DNA of 64,000 bases. Source: Trueperella bialowiezensis (lineage in GTDB: Bacteria; Actinomycetota; Actinomycetes; Actinomycetales; Actinomycetaceae). A program made the translations under genes and the position numbers. Under the pieces are notes generated by a model. That model saw only the letters and a list, made by a program, of their open reading frames with translations. It was not told the DNA's origin and did not search any database. Positions within the stretch are counted from its first letter, which is position 1. Every line of letters begins with the position of its first letter. Below are positions 35,619-45,178 of the stretch, one piece after another. The DNA is taken from positions 744,001 to 808,000 of the forward strand of contig NZ_LR134476.1 in assembly GCF_900637955.1 (NCBI RefSeq), written 5' to 3'.

Positions 35619-37469
35619 CTAGCTGTAACGCTCCGCGTCCTCCGCGGCATCTAGCCATTGCAGCTCGAGCTCGTCGAGCTCATCCTTGAGCTGGGCGATC
35701 TGCCGGCCGAGATCTGCAAGGCGTTCGTACTCTTCGGTCTCGCTCACGGTCGCGGCCACGTCCGCCTGCTCGATGCCGAGCTTGTCGATGTTGCCTCGCA
35801 CGCGGGTCATACGCCGCTCGGCACGCTCCATCGCCTTGCGTGCCTCACGGTGTTTCGCGGCGTTCGACGTCGTTTTCGCAGCGTGCTGGTCGGCACCAGG
35901 TTCCTTAGCCTCAGGCTTGTCCGCCACGCGCTGCCGCACGATGTCCATGTACTGGTCGACGCCGCCGGGCAGGTCTCGCACGCGCCCGTCGATGACGGCA
36001 ATCTGCCGATCCGTCGTGCGTTCGAGCAGGTAGCGGTCATGCGAGACGACCACAAGCGTGCCCGGCCAGGAGTCGAGCAGATCCTCGATGGCTGCCAGCG
36101 TGTCCGTATCCAAGTCGTTGGTCGGCTCATCAAGCAACAGCAGATTCGGCTCACCCATGAGCAGGCGGAGGAACTGCAGACGGCGTCGCTCTCCTCCCGA
36201 CAGTTCGCCGACCACAGTCCACGCCCGCTCCCTCGTAAACCCAAGCTGTTCTACGAGCTGGCTGGCACTCACCGGTTTGCCGCCAATCTCCACGTGCGGC
36301 TTGATGTCGGCCACTGATTCCACGACGCGCCGGTGCGCAACCTCGTCCAACTCTCGCGTGTTCTGCGAGAGCACGGCCACGTTGACAGTCTTGCCGATTT
36401 TGACCGTGCCAGCAGTTGGCTCAATGCGACCCGCAAGCAGGCCCAACAACGTGGACTTTCCAGCGCCATTCGCACCGAGAATACCAATACGTTCACCTGG
36501 GGCAAGCCGCAACGTCACCCCCTCCAAAACCGGCCGATCCGCGCCCGGCCACGAAAACGCCGCGTCTTCCAGATCAACCACGCGCTTGCCGAGCCTCTGA
36601 GTTGCCATCCGCGCGAGCTCCACCGTGTCACGCGGCGGGGGTTCGTTTGCGATGAGTGCGTTAGCTGCCTCGATGCGGAACTTTGGTTTGGACGTGCGAG
36701 CCGGCGCCCCGCGGCGCAACCAGGCCAACTCTTTGCGCAGCAGGTTAGCCCGCTTTTCGGCAGCCTGTTGGGCGAGCCGCTGGCGCTCGGCGCGCTGCAA
36801 AATATAAGCCGCATATCCGCCGTCGTAGGTCTCCACATGCCCGGCCACGGGGTTGCGCCCGCCGGCGCCGTCGTGCCCCGGAACCACCTCCCACAGCCGG
36901 TTGCACACGGCGTCCAAAAACCACCTGTCATGAGTAACGACGACGAGCGCGCCCTGCCCCGAACCAAACCGCTCGTTGAGGTACTTCGCAAGATACGTGA
37001 CGCCCTCGATATCCAGGTGGTTGGTGGGTTCGTCGAGCACGACGACGTCGGCCGGCTTCACGAGCGTCGCAGCAAGTGCAACCCGGCGGCGCTGCCCACC
37101 TGACAGTTCGCTGACCTGGGCGTCTAAGTCGATGTCGGGGATGAGGCCAGCGTGCAGTTCGCGGATGGCGGCGTCCGACGCCCACTCGTACGTGGCGGCC
37201 TCGCCGTGGATTGCGGCGCGTACGGGCTGGTTCGGCATGGAGTCCCTCTGGGTAAGCACGGCGAAATGCGTGTCTGCGACCATCGTGACTCGCCCGGTGT
37301 CCGGTTCCAGATCGCGCGTGAGCAGGCGCAGCAGCGTGGACTTTCCACCGCCGTTCGGACCGACGACTCCGATGCGGCTGCCGTCTTCCAGGCCGAGATT
37401 GAGGTCTGCGAGGATCGGCCGGGTGCCAAGCGAGATGGCAACGTCTTCCATCCCAAGAATATGTGCCAT
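35619..37469 (-). CDS. ABC-F family ATPase (Uup/EttA-like)
   Basis: 616-residue soluble protein with two ABC domains and no membrane segments. First domain: GPNGGGKST near residue 37, LSGGQRRRVALA near 122, VVLDEPTNHLD. Second: GANGAGKST near 333, LSGGERRRLQFL near 425, LLLDEPTNDLD. The linker between them is the charged P-site tRNA-interaction segment, and the C-terminus (about 540-616) is a coiled coil of Uup type. ABC-F proteins act on the ribosome in translation or antibiotic resistance. The start overlaps the ispE stop codon by one base (TAATG), placing it in the ispE-rsmA operon. Confidence 0.93.
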   Translation of the reverse strand: MAHILGMEDVAISLGTRPILADLNLGLEDGSRIGVVGPNGGGKSTLLRLLTRDLEPDTGRVTMVADTHFAVLTQRDSMPNQPVRAAIHGEAATYEWASDAAIRELHAGLIPDIDLDAQVSELSGGQRRRVALAATLVKPADVVVLDEPTNHLDIEGVTYLAKYLNERFGSGQGALVVVTHDRWFLDAVCNRLWEVVPGHDGAGGRNPVAGHVETYDGGYAAYILQRAERQRLAQQAAEKRANLLRKELAWLRRGAPARTSKPKFRIEAANALIANEPPPRDTVELARMATQRLGKRVVDLEDAAFSWPGADRPVLEGVTLRLAPGERIGILGANGAGKSTLLGLLAGRIEPTAGTVKIGKTVNVAVLSQNTRELDEVAHRRVVESVADIKPHVEIGGKPVSASQLVEQLGFTRERAWTVVGELSGGERRRLQFLRLLMGEPNLLLLDEPTNDLDTDTLAAIEDLLDSWPGTLVVVSHDRYLLERTTDRQIAVIDGRVRDLPGGVDQYMDIVRQRVADKPEAKEPGADQHAAKTTSNAAKHREARKAMERAERRMTRVRGNIDKLGIEQADVAATVSETEEYERLADLGRQIAQLKDELDELELQWLDAAEDAERYS

Positions 37470-38371
37470 TACTCTGCCTCTCGCACGTGTGCGCCGGCGG
37501 CGGGACCGTAGGCGGTCAGCACTGAGCAGGCCGGGTAGCGGGCGGCCAGGTCAGCCGCCAGGCCAGGAAGTTGCGCTGGCTCGGCGAGCACCGCGATGGT
37601 CGGGCCCGAACCGGAGAGCAGGGCGTGTAGGCCGCCTGCGCGCAACTCGCTGAGCATCGCACCAAGTTCGGGCTTGAGCGAGGCTGCCGCCGGTTCCAGA
37701 TCGTTGACCGCGAGCGCGGCCACGTCGTCGAGCGTGCCGCGGCTGAGCGCCTCGCGCAGGTCGGCCGTTGAGGCGGGTTCGCCGGCATCGGGGTTGAGGC
37801 GATCAAACTCGCGGAATACCGCGGGCGTCGACAGTCCGTCGCTGCGGGTGATCAGCGCCCAGCCGTGTAGTGCGAGCACTGGGACCTCGTCTAAGTGTTC
37901 ACCGCGACCTTGCCCGTGGGCGATCCCGCCCTTGAGTGCGAAGGGCACGTCCGAACCAAGATCAGCGCCGATGTGCGAGAGTTGGTGGTCGCTCAGCCCG
38001 AGATCCCACAGTTTGTTGAGTGCCACCAGTGTGGCTGCCGCGTCGGCTGAACCGCCGGCCATCCCGCCGGCCACCGGGATCCTCTTCGTAATAGATATGT
38101 GCGCGCCGCTGGGCCCCTCCGAGCGCTGCCGCGCGTGCAGGGCACGCGCGGCCCGCATCGCTAGGTTCGTCTCATCGGTCGGCAGGTCTTCGCCCAGTCC
38201 GGTGATCTCGCAGGTCAGTTCGTCGGCAGCGGTGACCTCGACGTCATCAAAAATATCGAGCGCTACAAACACCGTATCGAGCGGATGGAAACCATCAGGG
38301 CGCGGGCCTCCCACGCGGAGAGCCAAATTGACCTTTGCCGGAGCTGAAACTAAAACGCGTTGCACGCCCAC
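37469..38371 (-). CDS. ispE: 4-diphosphocytidyl-2-C-methyl-D-erythritol kinase
   Basis: 300-residue GHMP kinase of the non-mevalonate isoprenoid pathway. Motifs: SAPAKVNLALRVGGPRPDGFHPLDTVF at the N-terminus, the glycine-rich ATP loop VAGGMAGGSADAAATL near 104-119, and the C-terminal GHMP motif LSGSGPTIAVL near 250. GTG start; a second in-frame GTG two codons later is also possible. It sits between rsmA and the ABC-F gene, the conserved actinobacterial order (Rv1010-Rv1011). Confidence 0.95.
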   Translation of the reverse strand: MGVQRVLVSAPAKVNLALRVGGPRPDGFHPLDTVFVALDIFDDVEVTAADELTCEITGLGEDLPTDETNLAMRAARALHARQRSEGPSGAHISITKRIPVAGGMAGGSADAAATLVALNKLWDLGLSDHQLSHIGADLGSDVPFALKGGIAHGQGRGEHLDEVPVLALHGWALITRSDGLSTPAVFREFDRLNPDAGEPASTADLREALSRGTLDDVAALAVNDLEPAAASLKPELGAMLSELRAGGLHALLSGSGPTIAVLAEPAQLPGLAADLAARYPACSVLTAYGPAAGAHVREAE

Positions 38372-38383
38372 TATCGTAACGCC

Positions 38384-39358
38384 TCAGGCAAGGGCTAGGC
38401 CGAATCGCTCCCGGGCGGCGCGGGCGATCTGCACATAGTCATCCACGCCGAGCCGCTCCCCGCGCAGCGTCGGATCCACTTCCGCAGCGCGCAGTATCTC
38501 TTCGGCCTCATCAGCGCCGCCAGCCCATGGGGCAAGTGCCGCGCGCAGAGTTTTCCTGCGTTGTGCGAAGGCGGCGTCCACGATCTCGAAGGTCAGATCG
38601 CGCAAGTCGGGGTTGGTGGCGGCATGGGCGCCCTCGTGTACGTCGAGGTGCACGAGCGCCGAGTCCACGTTGGGAACCGGCCAGAACACGGAGCGCGAAA
38701 TCTTGGCGCCGCGCCGCACCTTCCCATACCAGTTCGCCTTCACCGAGGGCACGCCATACGTGCGCGAGCCCGGCTGGGCGGCCAGCCGATCTGCTACTTC
38801 GAGCTGGACCATCACGGTCACAGACCGCAGGCTAGGAAACTCTGCCAACGCGGTCAGCAACACGGGTACAGCGACGTTATAGGGCAGGTTTGCCACGAGG
38901 TGGGTGGGGTCGAGCGTGCCTTCGCTGACCGGGCCGTCGCTCGCGCCAGCCGAACTCTCGCCTGTACCAGCACCCGCCAGTTCGCCAGCCGATACACCCG
39001 CCAGTTCCGGCGGTACCGCCAAATCGCCTCGGCGCACCTGCAGCGCATCACATTCCAGCACCGCGAACCGGGCCGCGGCGGCCTCAGGCGCAAACTCGGC
39101 AATCGTATCCGGTAGCGCGCCCGCCAACACCGGATCAATTTCAACGGCGGACACGTAGGCTCCTGCCTCGAGCAGTGCGAGCGTCAGCGAGCCAAGACCC
39201 GGGCCAACCTCGAGCACAACATCACCGTCGGCCACACCAGCATCGCGGACGATACGCCGCACCGTTCCGGCGTCGTGAACAAAATTCTGGCCCCGCGTTT
39301 TCGTGGGCTGCACCCCGAGTCGATCAGCGAGCTCGCGAATCTGAACCGGGCCGAGCAC
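38384..39358 (-). CDS. rsmA: 16S rRNA dimethyladenosine transferase RsmA (KsgA)
   Basis: About 324 residues from the GTG at 39358, which overlaps the stop of the preceding cell-wall hydrolase gene (TAGTG); no strong ribosome binding site is visible, consistent with coupling. The enzyme dimethylates two adenines near the 3' end of 16S rRNA. Motifs: TRGQNFVHD near 22, the SAM motif VLEVGPGLGSLT near 50, and the catalytic NLPYNVAVP (N-L-P-Y) near 170. A Ser/Gly/Ala/Glu-rich insert of about 30 residues lies just before NLPY and explains why the protein is longer than the usual 270-290. Confidence 0.92.
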   Translation of the reverse strand: MLGPVQIRELADRLGVQPTKTRGQNFVHDAGTVRRIVRDAGVADGDVVLEVGPGLGSLTLALLEAGAYVSAVEIDPVLAGALPDTIAEFAPEAAAARFAVLECDALQVRRGDLAVPPELAGVSAGELAGAGTGESSAGASDGPVSEGTLDPTHLVANLPYNVAVPVLLTALAEFPSLRSVTVMVQLEVADRLAAQPGSRTYGVPSVKANWYGKVRRGAKISRSVFWPVPNVDSALVHLDVHEGAHAATNPDLRDLTFEIVDAAFAQRRKTLRAALAPWAGGADEAEEILRAAEVDPTLRGERLGVDDYVQIARAARERFGLALA

Positions 39359-40743
39359 TAGTACCAGCCGCGCGACTGCGAATGACCCCACGCCCCACAC
39401 GGGCTGCCGTAACGGCCTTGGATGTAGCCCAAGCCCCAGCGGATTTGGGTGGCGGGGTTCGTCTGCCAGTCCGCGCCGGCCGAGGCCATCTTCGATCCTG
39501 GCAGGGCTTGCGGAATGCCGTAGGCGCCCGACGACGGATTCGCGGCGTACGTGTTCCAGTTCGACTCGCGCTGCCACAGGGCGTCCAAGCAGGACCACTG
39601 ATCCATGCCCCAACCGTAGGACGCGAGCATGCCTTGAGCGATTTCGCGGGCCGAGCCGGCTGGGACCGGCGCGCTGGCCGGCACGGGAACGCTGTGCGAT
39701 CCGCTTGCTGGTGCGGCCTCCGGCTCCACGACCTCCTTGGTACCCACTCGCACGACGTGCGTGACGGGCTCCGTGCGAACCGCTTCAATCAGCAGGGTAC
39801 GGCTGGATTCCTGGCCATCGCGGTAGGTCACTTCGTAGCTGCGCGTGCCGGTACCGTCCGCGCCCTGCGTTTCAACGACTTCCTCGCCCTTAGCAAGATC
39901 AGGATCGTCCACGCGTTCCGTTTCGTGTTCGGTGGTGAAATCTTCTGTCACAGTAGCCGTGGTCACCCGCACGATGGTAACGGGAGCCGCCGTGATCTGG
40001 TCGGTGAGCGCAACCGACACCTCGTCGTTCGGGCCGATTTCGATACCAGCTTCGGCGAACGCGCCGGCGTAGGTGGATCCTGCCGGTGCGGTGACCGGCG
40101 TCGTCGTGCCGTCTACAGTGACGTCAAACGTAATCTTGGCAGCCGCTACCGGGGTTTCGTCCTGCACAGGGTTCGCGACCGCTGCTACCGCAAGCTCGGC
40201 TGGAGCATGCCGGGTGGGCATGAGTGGGGCCGCAATCGCTGCGCCCGTAGCGACGACGAGCACGGAGGTCGCACTCAACAGTTGGCGTGACTTCGAGTAC
40301 TGGCGCGGAGCCGCAACTGGCGCCGCGTTCACCCGGCTGGTCACGAGCAGGTAGTTCATCGTCTCCGCATAGGGCGTGCCACCCTTGACGGTGACCCGCT
40401 TGACCTGCGGAATCTCTGCCGTATCTGGAGTAGCGGTAATGGGTGCGCGGAAAGCTGCGCCCCTGATTGCCGTCTCCTTGGTTGCCGTGGCCGCACCCTC
40501 GTTTGCCGTGGTGGCTTCAGCGGCGGCCCGTGCCGCCTCTCGTTCCGCTAGACGGCGGGCCCTACGTGAACCCGGTTTGGGCGGCTCGTTCATGCCGCTC
40601 CAGTCGAAGGTAACTGCGGTGTCAGCACCTGCTGATGAGCGTGCCTCAGTTCGCGAGGCGGGCTGCTTGCTCGGCGTGTTACTCGTCAAGAAATTCTCCA
40701 GTACATTATCCCGTGGTCGCATTGACGACGGGCCCTGTAACAT
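39358..40743 (-). CDS. Cell-wall hydrolase with DUF348 and G5 domains and C-terminal transglycosylase-like domain (RpfB-like)
   Basis: 461 residues. The N-terminus (about 1-150) is a charged tail, then a membrane segment (LLSATSVLVVATGAAIAAPL). DUF348-type repeats follow (FDVTVDGTTTPVTAPAGSTYAGAFAEAGI), then a G5 domain with TRSYEVTYRDGQESSRTLL near 285. The last 95 residues are a lysozyme-like domain (WQRESNWNTYAANPSSGAYGIPQALPGSKMASAG) with the catalytic Glu in RESNW. This looks like the SLT/aggregation-promoting type rather than a classical Rpf domain. The order tatD, this gene, rsmA is that of mycobacterial rpfB. The start is uncertain; an ATG at 40722 is an alternative. Confidence 0.87.
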   Translation of the reverse strand: MLQGPSSMRPRDNVLENFLTSNTPSKQPASRTEARSSAGADTAVTFDWSGMNEPPKPGSRRARRLAEREAARAAAEATTANEGAATATKETAIRGAAFRAPITATPDTAEIPQVKRVTVKGGTPYAETMNYLLVTSRVNAAPVAAPRQYSKSRQLLSATSVLVVATGAAIAAPLMPTRHAPAELAVAAVANPVQDETPVAAAKITFDVTVDGTTTPVTAPAGSTYAGAFAEAGIEIGPNDEVSVALTDQITAAPVTIVRVTTATVTEDFTTEHETERVDDPDLAKGEEVVETQGADGTGTRSYEVTYRDGQESSRTLLIEAVRTEPVTHVVRVGTKEVVEPEAAPASGSHSVPVPASAPVPAGSAREIAQGMLASYGWGMDQWSCLDALWQRESNWNTYAANPSSGAYGIPQALPGSKMASAGADWQTNPATQIRWGLGYIQGRYGSPCGAWGHSQSRGWY

Positions 40744-40883
40744 TGCTGAGATCGATTGTAATCAAATTGTTATCTTTCGCAACTGCGATGTAGGCGATTC
40801 CACAACCTGGACGCCCGGCGTCGGCGAACCACCGCACTGGATCACGGCCGAAAGCCAACGGCTCAGCACCGGCAAGACGGCCA

Positions 40884-41906
40884 CTAAATCCCGTAAACGT
40901 CCGCCGTGTTCCGATCGATCACAGCACACCACTCGTCAGCCGGTATTCCGCGCAGATCGGCCAGATAGCGGGCCGTATAGATCACCGACCACACCGCGTT
41001 CGGCTGACCCCGATATGGCTCCGGCGTGAGGTAGGGCGCGTCCGTCTCCACGAGCACCAGCTCGTCGGGCAACACCTCAAAACCCTCCCGCAAGTCCCCG
41101 TTCGCTTTGTACGTGACGTTGCCCGCAAATGACGCATACCATCCGTTCTCTGCCAAAATCTGCGCCAGCTCGGCGTCGCCAGAAAAGCAATGGAACACGG
41201 TTCGCTCCGGAGCGCCGTCCGCGAGCAGGATCTCGACGACGTCGGCATGCGCCTCGCGATCGTGGATCTGCATCGGCTTGCCAAGCTCTTTCGCGAGCGC
41301 AATGTGGTCGCGGAACGAACGCTTCTGCGCCGCCTTCCCGGCCTCGCCGGTGCGGAAATAGTCGAGCCCGGTTTCTCCGATGGCGACGACGGCGTCGTCG
41401 GCGGCTAACTCCGCCACTTTCGCAACCGCCTCGTCCAGGGAATACTGCTCGTGGTGAGCATCCACTCGCGGCTCGTTGCCGTCAGGGGCCACCTCGCGCA
41501 CACCCGCATGCAGTGGCGCCTCGTTCGGGTGGATCGCAAGTGCCGCCCACAGCTCATCGACCTCGCGGGCCAGATCGCGCGTCCATTCGAGCATCGGCAC
41601 GTCGCAGCCCGAGGAGATCGCCGCTCGCACGCCCGCCTCGCGCATGCCCGTCAGGTGATTGTGCAGCAGCAGCGGCGGCTTCCACGAGCCCTCAAGGTTG
41701 ACATTTTGCACCGGTTCCCCGCCGTCTGCGGGCACCGGATCGGGATAAAAGTGCGTGTGGTTGTCCACGATCGGCACCGCGCACGGCTCCGGGATCTGCG
41801 GGAAGGCACGCTTGCGGTCCTTCTTCGAGCCCGGCTGCGGCGGGATCGCCTGCCCGGGAATCCCCTTGCCGATGATCTTGCGTTTGGCGGGCTTCACGTC
41901 GTGCAT
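40884..41906 (-). CDS. tatD: TatD family metal-dependent DNase
   Basis: 340 residues from the ATG at 41906, two bases after the metG stop codon. The metal-binding motif VDNHTHF opens the TIM barrel near residue 47, unusually late because of a basic 45-residue N-terminal extension. Other family motifs are IGETGLDYFR near 200, QIHDREAHADV near 237, FHCFSGDAELA and ETDAPYLTPEPYRGQPN near 300. TatD proteins are 3'-5' nucleases of DNA and related substrates. The reading frame is open farther upstream inside metG, but that sequence is not TatD-like. Confidence 0.93.
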   Translation of the reverse strand: MHDVKPAKRKIIGKGIPGQAIPPQPGSKKDRKRAFPQIPEPCAVPIVDNHTHFYPDPVPADGGEPVQNVNLEGSWKPPLLLHNHLTGMREAGVRAAISSGCDVPMLEWTRDLAREVDELWAALAIHPNEAPLHAGVREVAPDGNEPRVDAHHEQYSLDEAVAKVAELAADDAVVAIGETGLDYFRTGEAGKAAQKRSFRDHIALAKELGKPMQIHDREAHADVVEILLADGAPERTVFHCFSGDAELAQILAENGWYASFAGNVTYKANGDLREGFEVLPDELVLVETDAPYLTPEPYRGQPNAVWSVIYTARYLADLRGIPADEWCAVIDRNTADVYGI

Positions 41907-41908
41907 GC

Positions 41909-43738
41909 TTATGCCTCGAGCGGGTTGCCGTCGACGTCGTAGCCCAAGCGAGCCAGTTCGTCGGCCACCACGGACTCGTCGAGCTTGACGAATGCGGGCT
42001 TCGGCTTCGAAATCGGCGTGCCGGGCGTGACGATGCGGCGCTCCCACGTGCGTACGCTTCCGTAGTCGCCGGTGATGATCGGGTAGGCGTAGCCGTTGTC
42101 GAGGTCGGTGACCTCTTCGATGCGCGGCATCGGCGCAATATCCCCAGTACCGCCGAGGATCGCATCGATCGTGTTCGACGAGTGCGGCAAGAACACGCAC
42201 ATCATCGTGTTCAAATCGGACACGGCTTGGATAAGCGTGTTGAGGATCGTGCCCAGGCGTTCGCGCTGCTCGGGCGCCTTGAGTTTGAACGGCTCGGTAC
42301 GCGCCACGTAGGCATTCGCCTCCCCCACCAAGCGCATGATCTCCGCGAGCGCCGCCCGCTGCTGATGGCTCCCGATCAAATCGCCGACCGTATCGAAACC
42401 GGCAGCCACCGCGTCAAGCAGAGCCGCGTCGACGTCGTCGAGCTCGCCAGCTGGCGGAATCTCGCCAAAATTCTTGGCGATCATGGCAGCCGTGCGGTTA
42501 ACAAGATTGCCCCAACCGGCCACGAGCTCCGAATTGTTGCGGCGCACGAACTCACTCCACGTGAAATCCGAATCCTGGCTTTCCGGGCCGGCGATCGAAA
42601 TGAAGTAGCGCAGCGCGTCGGGCTGGTAGCGTTCCAGCACGTCGCGAACGTAGATCACGATGCCCTTCGACGAGGAGAACTTCTTGCCCTCCATCGTGAG
42701 AAACTCGGAGGCCACCACCTGCGTGGGCAGATTGAGCGTGCCGAACTCGCCTGGCTGCCCGCCCTTGCTGCCCTCGCCGTTGTAGGCGAGCAGTTCGGCC
42801 GGCCAGATCTGGCTGTGGAACACGATGTTGTCTTTGCCCATGAAGTAATAGGACAGGGCCTGCGGGTCGTTCCACCACAGTTTCCAGTCGTCCTTCGAGC
42901 CGGTTCCCGCTTTTTCGCGGCGGCGCGCCCACTCGATGGCTGCCGAAAGGTAGCCGACGACGGCGTCGAACCACACGTACAGCCGCTTGTTCGGCCGGTC
43001 CTCCCAACCCGGGACGGGAATGCCCCACGTGATATCGCGGCTCATCGCCCGCGGGCGGATATCTTCGAGCAGGTGCTTGGAAAACGCGATGACGTTCGGA
43101 CGCCACTTGCCGTCTTCTTCCACGCGGTCCAGCCAGGAACCCAGCGCGTCGGCGAGTGCGGGCAGGTCGAGGAAGTAGTGCTCGGTCTTCTTGAACTCCG
43201 GGGTAAGGCCGGAGACTTTCGACACCGGGTCGATCAGGTCGTGCGGATCGAGCTGGTTACCGCAGGCGTCACACTGGTCGCCGCGCGCTCCGGCCGCCCC
43301 ACACAACGGGCACGTGCCCTCGATGTAGCGGTCCGGAAGCGTGTTGCCCGTTTCCGGATCGATCGCCACGGGTGTTTCTTCCACGATCATGTAACCGTTA
43401 TCGCGGCAGCCTTCGAACAGGTGCATGACCACGTCCTCGTGGTTCTTCGTCGTCGTACGCGTAAACAAATCGTAGGACAGGCCGAGCTTGACGAGGTCTT
43501 CCACAATGATCCGGTTGTTCGTGTCAGCCAACTCTTGGGGTGAGACGCCCTGCTGTTCCGCGGCCACCAGAATCGGGGTGCCGTGTTCGTCCGTGCCAGA
43601 GACCATCAGCACGTCGTGCCCGCGCATTCGCATGTAGCGCGAAAAAACATCCGAGGGCACACCAAAACCGGCAACGTGGCCGATGTGGCGTGGTCCGTTT
43701 GCATAGGGCCAAGCGACAGCTGAAAGGATTCTAGACAT
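41909..43738 (-). CDS. metG: Methionyl-tRNA synthetase
   Basis: 609 residues from the ATG at 43738 ([22 protein letters not shown]); the frame runs farther upstream but without family sequence. HIGH motif appears as HIGH in [11 protein letters not shown] near residue 17. The zinc-binding knuckle [18 protein letters not shown] is near 143-160, and the KMSKS loop reads KFSSSKG near 352. The anticodon-binding helical domain occupies the C-terminus. It attaches methionine to elongator and initiator tRNA. First gene of metG-tatD-hydrolase-rsmA-ispE-ABC-F, all in one direction with tiny gaps. Confidence 0.96.
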   Translation of the reverse strand: MSRILSAVAWPYANGPRHIGHVAGFGVPSDVFSRYMRMRGHDVLMVSGTDEHGTPILVAAEQQGVSPQELADTNNRIIVEDLVKLGLSYDLFTRTTTKNHEDVVMHLFEGCRDNGYMIVEETPVAIDPETGNTLPDRYIEGTCPLCGAAGARGDQCDACGNQLDPHDLIDPVSKVSGLTPEFKKTEHYFLDLPALADALGSWLDRVEEDGKWRPNVIAFSKHLLEDIRPRAMSRDITWGIPVPGWEDRPNKRLYVWFDAVVGYLSAAIEWARRREKAGTGSKDDWKLWWNDPQALSYYFMGKDNIVFHSQIWPAELLAYNGEGSKGGQPGEFGTLNLPTQVVASEFLTMEGKKFSSSKGIVIYVRDVLERYQPDALRYFISIAGPESQDSDFTWSEFVRRNNSELVAGWGNLVNRTAAMIAKNFGEIPPAGELDDVDAALLDAVAAGFDTVGDLIGSHQQRAALAEIMRLVGEANAYVARTEPFKLKAPEQRERLGTILNTLIQAVSDLNTMMCVFLPHSSNTIDAILGGTGDIAPMPRIEEVTDLDNGYAYPIITGDYGSVRTWERRIVTPGTPISKPKPAFVKLDESVVADELARLGYDVDGNPLEA

Positions 43739-44012
43739 GCCTCTAGGGTATGCGTTTTCGGCGCCAGACGTGAAACTTGCCCGGAATCGGCTCGCCCTGC
43801 GGCGCTCCGCGACCGGCGATACCCGGGCGGATCCGCATAAAACATGACCAGGCGTAATCTCATTGCCAAAAAGCATGTAAAACAGCCCTTTTTTCATGTG
43901 CTACGCGGAGTGGGCCGAGTATAAGCCCGAGTTAGAAAGCCAAGTATCAAAGTGCGCGTATAGCGAGTAAAATAGCGGCAACGACGACCGGAGCCACCAA
44001 GGAGGTAGCCTC

Positions 44013-45089
44013 ATGTCCGAATCTCGCGCACTGATCATCGTTGACGTACAGCCCACTTTCACAGAAGGTGGGGCGCTGGGCGTGGAGGGCGGCAACGCCG
44101 TCGCCGAACGAATCGCCGATTTCGTGACGGATAACGCCGACGAATACGACCTCATCGTCACCACCCAGGACTGGCATATTGATCCGGGTAGCCACTTTTC
44201 TGACGAGCCCGATTTCGTGGATTCTTGGCCGCCGCACGGCGTGGCTGGCACGGCCGAGGCCGAGCTGCACGACGCCATCGCCTCCCTCCCCCTCGACGAC
44301 GGGGTGAAGAAGGGCGAATACTCTGCCGCTTACTCCGGTTTTGAAGGCAAGAACGCGGCCGGCGACACCCTTGAAATTATCTTGCGCAAGGCGGACGTCT
44401 CCACCGTTGACGTGGTGGGCATCGCCGAATCGCACTGCGTGAAAGAGACGGCGTTGGACGCCCTGCGTTCCGGGTGGAAGGTGCGGGTTTTCTCGGATCT
44501 GACCGTGCCGACGTCGGAAGAGCTCGGCGCGGCCGCCCGCGTGGAAATGGACGAGGCCGGCGTGGAACAGCTCGATTCGCGCGAGGCTTTCGGCTTCTAC
44601 GAGGAGGGCGAGGACGCGCCGATCCCCGGTTTTGACGACGACGGCGACGACGGCTGGGAATCCGGCGCCGACTGGAACGAGGGCTGGCAGGCTGACGACG
44701 ACCACTGGAACGACACCGACTGGGACGACATGCAGACCGGCGACCTCGACGGCGACGGGATTGCCGACGACTTCGAAGACGACGAATACGGCGCGGCCGA
44801 CTATCGCGACGACGAACCGGTTCGCGGCAAGCCGCTCATCGCCGCGGAGGACTCCTATAACCTCGACGACTATGGTGAAGAATCCGACGCCGAACTGACT
44901 TCAGACGGCGAAGAAGAGGAGCTTGACACGCTCGCCAACCGCGTGGAGCTAGACGAAGACCTCTCGGACTACGACCTATCCGACTTCGACCTCGACGATT
45001 TCGACATCGACGACGAGATCGATTTTTCCGGCGACGCCGACGACTCCGACTTTGACTTCTCGGACATCGACTACAAGCCGCAAGGCTAG
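44013..45089 (+). CDS. Isochorismatase-fold nicotinamidase-like hydrolase with long acidic C-terminal tail
   Basis: 358 residues. Residues 1-200 are a nicotinamidase-type domain: catalytic Asp11 (IIVDVQPTF), metal ligands Asp53, His55 and His61 (QDWHIDPGSHF), Lys99 or Lys100 (KKGEYSAAYSGF) and nucleophile Cys142 (ESHCVKETALDA). These match PncA, which converts nicotinamide to nicotinate. The other 150 residues are extremely rich in Asp and Glu with DLDGDGIADDFEDDE, an EF-hand-like calcium motif, and several DxDxD runs. I know of no such tail on characterised nicotinamidases. No signal peptide is present, so it should be cytoplasmic. GGAGG precedes the ATG. Confidence 0.87.
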   Translation: MSESRALIIVDVQPTFTEGGALGVEGGNAVAERIADFVTDNADEYDLIVTTQDWHIDPGSHFSDEPDFVDSWPPHGVAGTAEAELHDAIASLPLDDGVKKGEYSAAYSGFEGKNAAGDTLEIILRKADVSTVDVVGIAESHCVKETALDALRSGWKVRVFSDLTVPTSEELGAAARVEMDEAGVEQLDSREAFGFYEEGEDAPIPGFDDDGDDGWESGADWNEGWQADDDHWNDTDWDDMQTGDLDGDGIADDFEDDEYGAADYRDDEPVRGKPLIAAEDSYNLDDYGEESDAELTSDGEEEELDTLANRVELDEDLSDYDLSDFDLDDFDIDDEIDFSGDADDSDFDFSDIDYKPQG

Positions 45090-45178
45090 CGACTACGCAG
45101 CGTCAGGCCGAAGCCGGCCCAAGCTAACGTTATTGAGCTGAGCGGGCTGAACAGACGGTGAGCGATCTGAGCGGGTAG

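Noticed and set aside
42182-43543. 453-residue plus-strand open frame across metG
   Set aside because: Composition is that of an antisense frame, no domain or ribosome binding site, while metG is certain.
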